This document shows, piece after piece, positions 1 to 6,900 of a DNA stretch of 11,153 nt. Location of the stretch: NCBI GenBank assembly GCA_910588135.1, contig CAJUOT010000070.1:1-11153 (forward strand), written 5' to 3'. The stretch is from an uncultured Oscillospiraceae bacterium (GTDB lineage Bacteria; Bacillota; Clostridia; Oscillospirales; Oscillospiraceae). The notes below the pieces were generated by a model. The model was not told the DNA's origin. It saw nothing but the letters and a program-made list of their open reading frames with translations, and did not search any database. Position 1 is the first letter of the stretch. The number at the start of each line of letters is the position of its first letter. Made by a program: the position numbers and the translations under genes.

Positions 1-860
1 TTATAGGCGATGCCCATGGCGGCGATGGCGTCCGGGCCAAAGACGGCGGTGAAGTTGTTGAGCACCGTCATGCCGGTGACATTGAGCAGGTTTTGGATGG
101 AGGCGGGTATGCCCACGCCGAACACGCCCTTCGCAATCTCCCAACGGGGCCGGGCCATGGCCGGATGGATGCAGACAAAGGTTTTGCCCCGCCGGACAAA
201 GAGCAGCACGAAAAAGTACAGGCAGGCGAAGCAGTTGGACAGGAAGGTGGCCAGACCCGCCCCTGCCGCCCCCATATTGAAGCCCCAGGGGAGGATGAAG
301 ACGGGGTCCAGCACGATGTTCAGCGCGCAGCCGCTCATGGAGCCGATGCTGGCGTGGAGGGTGGCCCCCTCCGAGCGCACCAGATAGGCCAGCACCACGT
401 TGAGGATGGCGGGGGCGGCCCCGCAGGTGGTGGTCCAGAACAGGTACTGGGCGGTGGCGGCGGAGGTGTCCGCATCTGCCCCCAGCACCACCAGCAGGGG
501 AGAACGGAAAACGCTGACCAGAATGGAGAACAGCGCGCCGCAGAGCAGGGCGCAGTAGAAGCCGAAGGCGGAGCTGCGGCGCACGGTGTCATAGTCCTTG
601 GCGCCCAGGGCGCGGCTCATCATGCTGGAGGAGCCCACGCCGAAGAGGTTGTTCACCGCGTTGAAGGCCAGCAGCACCGGCGCGGCCAGGGTGACGGCGG
701 AATTCTGGATGGGGTCGTCGAGTATCCCCACAAAGTAGGTGTCCGCCAGATTGTAGAGCACCATCACCAGGGAGCTGAGCACGGTGGGGATGGACAGGGT
801 GAGCACTGCGCGGGGGATGGACGTGCGTTCAAAGAGCTCGGATTTCTGCATATTTTCCAT
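1..860 (-). CDS. MATE family efflux transporter (3' part cut by window edge)
   Basis: This is an integral membrane antiporter of the MATE branch of the MOP superfamily, which typically exports drugs, metabolites or lipid-linked compounds using a Na+ or H+ gradient. I translated it by hand from the ATG at 860; 286 codons are visible and the frame stays open to the left edge, against a usual length near 450 residues, so the N-terminal lobe and the start of the C-terminal lobe are present. Typical MATE segments are YNLADTYFVG (about residues 36-45), the RSEG stretch (about 163-166) followed by an IGSMSGCALNIVLDPVFI-like helix, and the Gly/Ala-rich MGAAGAGLAT. The start is supported by a GAGG ribosome site 7 bases upstream. 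It follows the BCCT gene by 61 bases in the same direction and may be read from the same transcript. The substrate cannot be told from sequence; an MepA/NorM-like drug exporter is the default, and a role in the surface polymer is only a possibility from position. Confidence 0.9.
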   Translation of the reverse strand, partial: MENMQKSELFERTSIPRAVLTLSIPTVLSSLVMVLYNLADTYFVGILDDPIQNSAVTLAAPVLLAFNAVNNLFGVGSSSMMSRALGAKDYDTVRRSSAFGFYCALLCGALFSILVSVFRSPLLVVLGADADTSAATAQYLFWTTTCGAAPAILNVVLAYLVRSEGATLHASIGSMSGCALNIVLDPVFILPWGFNMGAAGAGLATFLSNCFACLYFFVLLFVRRGKTFVCIHPAMARPRWEIAKGVFGVGIPASIQNLLNVTGMTVLNNFTAVFGPDAIAAMGIAY

Positions 861-921
861 GGATATGCCTCGCTGTTACAAAGTTCGATTTCCTCTATTA
901 AACCACAACTTGCGGGGAAAA

Positions 922-2454
922 TCAATGGGAGGCGGTCCGGTCCCGGGCGCGCTCCTCCAGATAGGCCCTCGCGTCTTTAAAAAAGCTGGCCGTGATGAGG
1001 GCGATGACCGCCCCGATGGGGAAGGCGGCGATAATGCTCACCGACTGGAGGTTGGCCATAGAGCTGTCGGAGAACACCAGGGCGATGGGCAGGGCGATGA
1101 GCAGCAGGCACCACATCAGCTGCACCGCCCGGTGGGGCTGCTCGTCCTGCCCCAGCCTGCGGTAGCTGTAGCAGGAGGCGATGAGGGCGATGGAGTCGAA
1201 GGAGGTGGCGTAAAATGCCGCCATGGCCGCCAGCACCAGGACAAGCACCAGCGCGGGGCAGGGCAGGGTGCGGATCACGGAGATGATGAGGGCGTACAGG
1301 TTGCCTGTCTCGTTGTACTGGGCGATGAAGTCCGACGCCCCGGACACCTGCCGGCCCAGGGAGTAATTGCCCAGCACGATGAAGCTGACGATGGTGGAGC
1401 CCACCCCGAAGCCGTACCCCCCCAGGATGGTCTGCCGCACCGTCCGCCCCCGGGAGATGCTGCCGATAAAGAAGGGAGCGGCCACGCACCACACCATCCA
1501 GTAGGACCAGTAGAAGATGGTCCAGTTCTGGGGGAAGGAGGTGGTGCGCTGGGGATCGGCAAAGGTGGCCAGCTCGAAGAAGCGCCCTGCCATCCGGCCC
1601 AGGGATTCGAAGCCGGTCTCGACGATGTACCGGGTCTGGCCGCCCAGGAGGAGGACATAGGCCAGCAGGCCGAAGAACAGCCAGACACAGGCACGGGCCA
1701 ACAGGCTGATGCCCTTGAAGCCGTGGAGCAGGGAGTAGGTGTACACCGCGCAGGTGACCAGCAGGATGAGGACGATGACGGCGTTCCGGCCCAGAGGGAG
1801 GTGGAACAGCTCCCCGATGATGTCGGCCATGAGGGGGGTGGCGAGGCTGAAGGTGGTGGCCGTCCCCGCCAGCAGGGCGAACACCGCCAGCAGGTCGATG
1901 ATCCGGCCGGGGACGCCGTCGGTGTGCTTTCCCAGGATGGGCCGGCAGGCCTCGGAATACCGCTGCCGCTCCCGCTTTCTCACGTGGAGCATGAACCCGA
2001 AGGCCGCCGCCAGCATGAGGTAGAAGCCCCAGGGGATCAGGCTCCAGTGGAAGATGGGGAACACGCCGGCCCAATCCTGGATGGAGCCCAGTTCGGCGGT
2101 GTGGGGGTCTACGGCGTACAGAATCCACTCGGAGAAGGAGTAGAACAGGATGTCGGCGGCCAGCCCCGCGGTGAACATCATGGAGCCCCAGGTGAAAAAG
2201 GAGTACCTGGGAGTTTCATCCGGCCCGCCCAGGACGATATCCCCGTATTTGGAGAGGGCGGCAAACAGGGACATCAGGAAAATCCCCAGTCCGATGATGA
2301 GGTAATAGACGCCCAGGGTGTCTCCGAACAGGAACCGGATTTGGCCCAGCACTTCGTTGGAGCGCGCGGGAAAGGCGACAAACAGCGCGCTCAGCGTCAG
2401 GATGCACCCCAGGGGGGCCAGGGTGATGGCCCAGTCGATTTTCTTGCGCTCCAT
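922..2454 (-). CDS. BCCT family choline/betaine-type transporter
   Basis: A 510-residue secondary transporter of the betaine/carnitine/choline family, predicted to import a quaternary ammonium compound through about 12 membrane helices. The family signature is visible as NWTIFYW (310-316) followed by ISRGRT (333-338). The aromatic box that binds trimethylammonium groups in BetP is matched in spacing by W137, W142 and Y145, and by W316, W319 and W322. T417-S418 in ATSFDS correspond to the Thr-Ser pair of the BetP Na2 site, favouring sodium coupling. The glycine stretch of TM3 (GMGIG/GMGID in well-known members) reads GLAAD at 97-101. The long N- and C-terminal regulatory tails of osmosensing BetP are absent. 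A GGAGG ribosome site lies 6 bases before the ATG, and the start is 1 base after the licC stop, so it is translationally coupled to licA-licC. Choline is therefore the likely substrate, with the carrier doing the job LicB does in Haemophilus lic1. Carnitine or betaine cannot be excluded from sequence alone. Confidence 0.93.
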   Translation of the reverse strand: MERKKIDWAITLAPLGCILTLSALFVAFPARSNEVLGQIRFLFGDTLGVYYLIIGLGIFLMSLFAALSKYGDIVLGGPDETPRYSFFTWGSMMFTAGLAADILFYSFSEWILYAVDPHTAELGSIQDWAGVFPIFHWSLIPWGFYLMLAAAFGFMLHVRKRERQRYSEACRPILGKHTDGVPGRIIDLLAVFALLAGTATTFSLATPLMADIIGELFHLPLGRNAVIVLILLVTCAVYTYSLLHGFKGISLLARACVWLFFGLLAYVLLLGGQTRYIVETGFESLGRMAGRFFELATFADPQRTTSFPQNWTIFYWSYWMVWCVAAPFFIGSISRGRTVRQTILGGYGFGVGSTIVSFIVLGNYSLGRQVSGASDFIAQYNETGNLYALIISVIRTLPCPALVLVLVLAAMAAFYATSFDSIALIASCYSYRRLGQDEQPHRAVQLMWCLLLIALPIALVFSDSSMANLQSVSIIAAFPIGAVIALITASFFKDARAYLEERARDRTASH

Positions 2455-2455
2455 G

Positions 2456-3181
2456 TCAATCCTCCTCGGGAAGATACCTGCGATAGCTGGAATCCAGCGC
2501 CGCCAGCTCCTCCAGGCTGTCCACCTCCGTGATATCCCCGGGCTTCATTGGAAAGACGCCCAGTTGATATTCCTCGGGGTAGCAGAACAGGGCCACGTCG
2601 TCCCAATAGAGCTCCCGGTTCCGCTTCTGCTCAAACTCGAGCTCCAGGTGCCGCCTGAGCCGCCGCCCGTCCTGGGCGCTCCATCGGGACACGCTGTAGA
2701 GCTGCCAGCCATGCCGGCCTCCGGTGCGGCTGCATGAGACGACCACCCCGTCTTCCACAGTGAGCAGCCATTCGTCCGTGGGTGCGTCCGTCCACACGGC
2801 GTTGTAACCCGAGCGCTCAAACTGGGGGGACAGGGCCCGAGGGTCCCGGATGATCTGGTCGCCGTCCAGGATGATGGCGTCCTCCAGGTGCTCCCGGGCG
2901 GCGTAGAGGGAGGAGATGTTGTTGCAGGAATCGTACCAGGGGTTTTCAATGAGCGCTACTGTGCCATTGTACTCCCGTTCCAGCGCCTGGAACTGCTCTT
3001 TGAGATAGCCCACCACAACGTAGATTTCCTGGATGCCGTTTGCTTTGAGCCCCCGGATGGCCGTGTCGATCATCCGCACACCGTTTACCCGCACCAGGGG
3101 TTTGGGCGTGCCCAGGGTGACGGGGCGCATCCGTTTTCCCTCTCCGGCGGCCAGGATGACGGCCCGCTTTACGGTGTTCAC
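2456..3181 (-). CDS. licC: CTP:phosphocholine cytidylyltransferase, LicC-like
   Basis: A 241-residue cytoplasmic nucleotidyltransferase predicted to make CDP-choline from phosphocholine and CTP. The N-terminal nucleotide-binding signature is LAAGEGKRMRP (10-20), with the conserved Lys of TPKPL at 27. Features that match LicC rather than sugar-nucleotide enzymes are VVGYLKEQF (57-64), the LDGDQ metal-site loop (105-109), DEWLLTVEDG (136-145), LYWDD (191-195) and the C-terminal ITEVDSLEEL (217-226). Length is close to pneumococcal LicC. I place the start at the GTG at 3181: a GGGGGAGG ribosome site lies 7 bases upstream, the protein then begins just before the nucleotide-binding loop, and GTG overlaps the licA stop as GTGA. 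A longer open frame continues to 3328 but lies inside licA and adds residues foreign to the family. Order licA-licC-transporter resembles lic1 operons. Other sugar-1-phosphate nucleotidyltransferases are the alternative but fit less well. Confidence 0.9.
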   Translation of the reverse strand: MNTVKRAVILAAGEGKRMRPVTLGTPKPLVRVNGVRMIDTAIRGLKANGIQEIYVVVGYLKEQFQALEREYNGTVALIENPWYDSCNNISSLYAAREHLEDAIILDGDQIIRDPRALSPQFERSGYNAVWTDAPTDEWLLTVEDGVVVSCSRTGGRHGWQLYSVSRWSAQDGRRLRRHLELEFEQKRNRELYWDDVALFCYPEEYQLGVFPMKPGDITEVDSLEELAALDSSYRRYLPEED

Positions 3182-4146
3182 GGCAATTCCTCCCCCAGCT
3201 GCTCCAGCTCCTTCCGGACAATCTGGCAGTAATCCCGGGCGTAGCGGTATTGGGCCAGGGCGTAGTCCCCGAATTCCACCCCCAGGGAGCGCTTGTACTC
3301 GCACCAGTTGCTCCACAGCAGGCCGCACACAGCGAGATAGCCGTAGACCTTGACCCGGGTGAGGGCGGGGCAGCGTCCGGTGAAGTACTGGTCGATGAGA
3401 TTGTCCACCTGGGCCCGGCCGTACATAGCGTAGATGCAGAACATGGCGATGTCCACATGGGGGTCCTGCATGGCGGCGTATTCCCAGTCGATAAGGCGGA
3501 TTTCCTCCTCCCCCCGGGCGTTTTGGAAGAAGAGGAAATTGTCCGGCACCGCGTCGATGTGGGTGAGCACCTTTTTCCCCGCGTGGGCGTTCAGAAAGGG
3601 TCTGAGCCGGAACACGCTTTCCCGGGTCTCCCGGTAATCGGGATAGGCTGAGGGCGCCCCGCCCCGCAGAGACTCGTAGAAATCAATATGGCCAAACAGG
3701 TCAAATTCGTGATCCACCCGCAGGCCCAGCCGGTGGAAGGCCCGGAGCTTTGCCATGCAGGCGGCGGTCTCCGCCCCGTCCAGTGGGTTACAGGTGCGGG
3801 CGCCCCCAATGAACCGGCTGATCTTGCGTCCTGTGTCCGGGTCAATATAGAGCACGTCCTCACACAGGCCCCGTCCCCGGATCATACTGTAGACCGCCGC
3901 CTCCTCGGGGCGGCTGATAAGCTGTCCGGTGCCCTCCCCGGGGACGCGTATGATATACTGTTCCCCCCGGCAGGAGAAAAGAAAGGAGCGGTTGGTCATG
4001 CCCTTTTTCAGGGCGGATATGCCGGTAATGTCACCGGGGGCGGCGCATAAGGCCGATCCGATCACCCGCAGATCCTCAGGCGTGAGCGGGCCGGGGCAGG
4101 GCACGCCCGCCGGGGGGGATGGATTGTCATGGGCTCTTGTGTTCAT
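3178..4146 (-). CDS. licA: Choline kinase, LicA-like (APH/ChoK fold)
   Basis: A 322-residue cytoplasmic kinase predicted to phosphorylate choline with ATP, the first step to CDP-choline. The ATP-binding lobe shows LKKGMTNRSF (46-55) and IIRVPGEGT (65-73), both typical of LicA. The catalytic Brenner motif is HIDAVPDN (196-203), with the metal-binding Asp in LIDWEYA (218-224). The C-terminal WSNWCEYKRS and FGDYALAQYRYARDY stretch (278-306) is also LicA-like. I chose the ATG at 4146 because AGGAG lies 9 bases upstream; an ATG 33 bases earlier (4179) has no ribosome site. Its stop overlaps the licC GTG start by 4 bases. Thiamine kinase or aminoglycoside phosphotransferase are the alternatives in this fold, but the direct neighbour LicC makes choline the best substrate. 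No tetranucleotide repeats like those phase-varying Haemophilus licA are present at the 5' end. Confidence 0.9.
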   Translation of the reverse strand: MNTRAHDNPSPPAGVPCPGPLTPEDLRVIGSALCAAPGDITGISALKKGMTNRSFLFSCRGEQYIIRVPGEGTGQLISRPEEAAVYSMIRGRGLCEDVLYIDPDTGRKISRFIGGARTCNPLDGAETAACMAKLRAFHRLGLRVDHEFDLFGHIDFYESLRGGAPSAYPDYRETRESVFRLRPFLNAHAGKKVLTHIDAVPDNFLFFQNARGEEEIRLIDWEYAAMQDPHVDIAMFCIYAMYGRAQVDNLIDQYFTGRCPALTRVKVYGYLAVCGLLWSNWCEYKRSLGVEFGDYALAQYRYARDYCQIVRKELEQLGEELP

Positions 4147-4155
4147 AAAGCTGTT

Positions 4156-4160
4156 CTCCT
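4156..4160 (-). promoter_or_regulatory. Ribosome binding site deciding the licA start
   Basis: AGGAG on the minus strand lies 9 bases before the ATG at 4146. The alternative in-frame ATG at 4179 is preceded by a pyrimidine-rich stretch that belongs to a terminator tail, so 4146 is preferred. Confidence 0.6.
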
Positions 4161-4181
4161 GATGTTCTGGACAGGGCATTC

Positions 4182-4221
4182 AAAGAAGCCTCCGGTCTGT
4201 CCCGTGGGGGCGGCCGGAGGC
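4182..4221 (-). terminator. Probable Rho-independent terminator between the YidC fusion gene and licA
   Basis: On the minus strand an 8-bp perfect stem (GCCTCCGG paired with CCGGAGGC, plus-strand 4188-4195 and 4214-4221) encloses an 18-base loop and is followed directly by TTCTTT. It starts 17 bases after the stop codon of the fusion gene. A smaller bulged hairpin (4231-4250, loop TTA) overlaps the stop codon itself. The T-tract is short and interrupted, so termination may be partial and could let some transcription run into licA. Confidence 0.55.
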
Positions 4222-4238
4222 CTATGCCTGACTGGCGG

Positions 4239-6347
4239 TTACCGCCCAGTTTCCCCATGGGGCGGGGTGCGGGCGGCGATCTGCCCGGGGTAGCGGCGCT
4301 CCAGGCGGTGGACGATGTACTGCGCCCCCGCCTCCCCGCTGCGGCCCAGGTTGTAGAAGTGCTGCTGTTTCAGCTCGGCGATGCGCTCCCGGTAGTCCTC
4401 CTGGTGGGCCAGCAGCTCTTCCACCACGGGGGCGATGTCCTTGACCTCGCTCTTCTCCACCTGGCGGCCCACCTTGGAGCGGGCGGTGATGTCGAAGGGA
4501 ACCAGGGGGATTTTCTGCCAGTCCTCGTTGACCACCTTCATCTGGGTGTTGATGAACAGGGAGGGCTTGTCGGTGGTGAAGGAGAACTCGAAAGCGATGC
4601 CGCTCCAGTCAGTGATGACCAGGTCGGCGGTGTACACCGTCACGTTGGAGGAAAAGTCGGTCTCAATGATGAAATCGTCCCCCGCCTTGTCCTGATACCG
4701 CCGGATAATCTCGCCCATCCGGGTGGGGAAGCGGCGCACATATTGCGGATGGGGCCGGATGACGATGCGATACCCTCTGCCGTACAGGGCGCTCACCAGC
4801 TCGTCCAGACAGGAGTCCATGATGTTGTCGTACTGCCAGGAGGGGGCGATGAGGATGGTCTGCTTTTCGTTAGGCGTCTTGTCCATGGCGTCATAGGCGG
4901 CGATCATGTCGTCGATGAGGCCGTAGCCGCACTCGATGATGCGCTTTTTCTTCACGCGGCGCAGCTTTTCAATGGCCCGGGCCTCAATGGCCTGCTCCCG
5001 GCTGACCACCAGCAGGGTATCGTAGGCGTCCAGCGCCCCGGTGCGGTAGGCCAGGTTGTCGCTGCTGCACCCGTGATCCATAAAGACGTACTCCACGTCC
5101 TCCCGCACACGGGAGCGCTTGATGTGGTACTTCTCCAGGTCGGGGGTGGTCATCACCACCATGTCCGCCTCCAGCTTCATCATCAGGGAGATGAGCCGGG
5201 TCTCGTCCACATAATAGGGCCTGATGCGGGGCTCGTTTTTCTGAAAAATGGCGTCCTCCGGGTCGCTGGTGACGTAGTGGATGGTGAGGGTGGTGTCCTG
5301 CAGCAGCGCCTCAATGAGGGCGCGGAAGTACTTGTAGAACCCGCTGCCCTCGGAGTAGAACATGATTTTCATGTTCCCCTTGTTCTCCTTGGAGAAGAAT
5401 TCCTTATAATATTTTTTGGCCAGGGCGGCGTTGCGCTTCTTCCGCTCCTTATCCTGGGCGGCGGAGCGCTTCATCTCCTCCAGCAGGGCATAGTCGATAT
5501 ACTTTCTGGGGGAGTAGACGGCGTTGCACAGGAACATGACGGCGATGGAGAACAGGTTGCCGAAGACCCAGTACAGCCCAACCCCCGCCGGGACGATAAA
5601 GGCGAAGAAGGTGGAGAAGGCGATCATGAACGCCGTCATGCCCCACTGGGAGAGCTTGTTCTGCTCGATTTGCAGCACGTTCACCCTGTTCTGCACCCAG
5701 CACATGACGAAGGCGGACAGCCCCGCCAGCACGGGGATGAGAAACAGGGTGTCCAGGGTGTGGACGCTGGGAGTCTCGGCCAGGTTGACGCCGAAGAAAG
5801 TCATCCGCAGCGCCTGAATCTGGGCGATGGCGTCCGCCGAGCCGGGGATGGACGCAAAGGCGTCCGGCATGGCCCGCACCTGCTCCACCGCCGAGAGCTG
5901 GGCGGTGGAGCCCAGCGCGTCCGCCGCCACCGACATCAGCTGGGCGGTTTTCTCCACAAACGCACGCTGAAGCTCTGGGGAGAGGTGGAGGATGTGCTTG
6001 AGGGGCTTGTACACCACGTCCAGCAGGCCCAGGATGATGGGCAGCTGGAGCAGAAGAGGGATGGTGCCTGCCATAGGGTTGTAGCGTTCTTTTTTGTACA
6101 GGGCGGACTGGGCGTCCAGAAAGGCGTCGCTGTCGTCCACATACTGGTAGCGCAGCATATCCAGCTGGGGCTTCATCTTCACCATCTTGATGGAATTTTT
6201 CTGCACCAGCAGGGAGATGGGGAACATGACCACCTTGGTCAGCAGGGTAAAAACCAGAATGGCGATTCCATAGTTCCGGAACAGCCGGTAGCAGCCGTAC
6301 ATCAGCCAGCCCAGGGGCGTCCCTATGATTGTGTTGATAAATTCCAT
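4239..6347 (-). CDS. Fusion: YidC/Oxa1 insertase-like domain + CDP-glycerol glycerophosphotransferase (TagB/F-like)
   Basis: A single uninterrupted 702-codon frame joins two normally separate proteins. Residues 1-280 are YidC/Oxa1-like: hydrophobic helices at about 23-47, 95-114, 199-217, 236-256 and 258-277, with family stretches such as KKERYNPMAGTIPLLLQLP (85-103) and PAGVGLYWVFGN (253-264). The groove Arg of canonical YidC seems to be Lys38 (TLLTKVVMFP). A basic cytoplasmic linker (about 285-325) leads to a Glyphos_transf-type domain (about 326-685): DHG with H425, RPHP with H533, and ITDWSGIAFEF (578-588). The two His match the essential pair of TagF-type polymerases, which move glycerol-phosphate or a related group from a CDP donor to a membrane-bound acceptor. 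No signal peptide or lipobox is seen. GAGGTG lies 10 bases before the ATG. The gene is last in the unit started at the promoter near 8740, 39 bases after a small membrane protein gene. The insertase part may serve mainly as a membrane anchor, or as an insertase dedicated to cluster proteins; both are inference. Confidence 0.92.
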   Translation of the reverse strand: MEFINTIIGTPLGWLMYGCYRLFRNYGIAILVFTLLTKVVMFPISLLVQKNSIKMVKMKPQLDMLRYQYVDDSDAFLDAQSALYKKERYNPMAGTIPLLLQLPIILGLLDVVYKPLKHILHLSPELQRAFVEKTAQLMSVAADALGSTAQLSAVEQVRAMPDAFASIPGSADAIAQIQALRMTFFGVNLAETPSVHTLDTLFLIPVLAGLSAFVMCWVQNRVNVLQIEQNKLSQWGMTAFMIAFSTFFAFIVPAGVGLYWVFGNLFSIAVMFLCNAVYSPRKYIDYALLEEMKRSAAQDKERKKRNAALAKKYYKEFFSKENKGNMKIMFYSEGSGFYKYFRALIEALLQDTTLTIHYVTSDPEDAIFQKNEPRIRPYYVDETRLISLMMKLEADMVVMTTPDLEKYHIKRSRVREDVEYVFMDHGCSSDNLAYRTGALDAYDTLLVVSREQAIEARAIEKLRRVKKKRIIECGYGLIDDMIAAYDAMDKTPNEKQTILIAPSWQYDNIMDSCLDELVSALYGRGYRIVIRPHPQYVRRFPTRMGEIIRRYQDKAGDDFIIETDFSSNVTVYTADLVITDWSGIAFEFSFTTDKPSLFINTQMKVVNEDWQKIPLVPFDITARSKVGRQVEKSEVKDIAPVVEELLAHQEDYRERIAELKQQHFYNLGRSGEAGAQYIVHRLERRYPGQIAARTPPHGETGR

Positions 6348-6386
6348 GTTATGACGGCACCTCGTCTTTCCGCGGGGGCGGCCCGT

Positions 6387-6884
6387 TTAGTTCCGGGGGG
6401 CGGTGCAGATGTGCAGCGCCCGCTTGAGCTGCTCCACCTTTTGCCGCTCCTCCGCCAGCAGGCGGCGCAGCTCCCGGTTTTCAGCGGCCAGCCCGCCCTC
6501 GCCCCCTGTCTCGTCAAAGGGGTCGGCGGGGGTGCTGATGGACTCCGAGGCGGGCTCCGGCGCGTGTGCCCGCTCCGCCGCCGGGGCGGGGGAGGGCTGG
6601 GCCTGGGCGGCCGGCTCCAGCTCGTAGTCGCCGTAGCCGGTATCGTCGTCATCGTCCGCCGCGGCATAGGCCTGACTGGCCGGGCGGTCCTGCCGGCCCT
6701 TGAAGAGCTTCCGCTTCAGCTTGCGGAAATAGAAGGCGAACCCCGCCCCCGCCGCGATAAAGATGCCCGCCGCCAGCTGGATCATATAGGTCATGGCGGA
6801 GGGGTCGATATAGGCGGATACCGCCATCTGGGACAGCGTCTGCCCGCAGGCCAAAAGGCAGGTGAACGGAACCGGTGTATTCAT
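6387..6884 (-). CDS. Small membrane-anchored coiled-coil protein with YIDPS motif
   Basis: A 165-residue protein of unknown function. In order: a weakly hydrophobic N-terminus (about 5-23), the motif AYIDPSAMTYMIQ (24-36), one membrane helix (about 31-53), a strongly basic stretch RKLKRKLFKGR (54-64) that would face the cytoplasm, an acidic run with five Asp (77-81), a Pro/Ala/Glu-rich flexible region (91-121), and a C-terminal helix with heptad-like character (about 132-157, NRELRRLLAEERQKVEQLKRA region). The YIDP motif at the start of a helix resembles the YIDPGTGS pattern I recall from short bacterial membrane proteins near polysaccharide or phosphatase genes; this is memory, not a search. 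The start is firm: AGGAGGT lies 6 bases before the ATG, and the gene begins 16 bases after the sulfatase stop. Position between a periplasmic-facing enzyme and the YidC fusion suggests an assembly factor or scaffold, which is inference. Confidence 0.8.
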   Translation of the reverse strand: MNTPVPFTCLLACGQTLSQMAVSAYIDPSAMTYMIQLAAGIFIAAGAGFAFYFRKLKRKLFKGRQDRPASQAYAAADDDDDTGYGDYELEPAAQAQPSPAPAAERAHAPEPASESISTPADPFDETGGEGGLAAENRELRRLLAEERQKVEQLKRALHICTAPRN

Positions 6885-6900
6885 GCAGTGACCTCCTATC

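Noticed and set aside
861..921. Possible separate promoter for the MATE gene in an AT-richer gap
   Set aside because: TTGTGG and TGTAAC or TTTAAT-like boxes are present but the spacings (22 bases or less than 10) do not fit a sigma-A promoter, so I could not support one.
784..2532. 582-codon open frame on the plus strand
   Set aside because: Antisense to the BCCT gene; low-complexity Gly/Asp/Gln-rich translation and no family motif.
3182..3328. N-terminal extension of licC
   Set aside because: The extra residues lie inside licA, are unlike the nucleotidyltransferase family, and the GTG at 3181 has a strong ribosome site and typical stop-start overlap.
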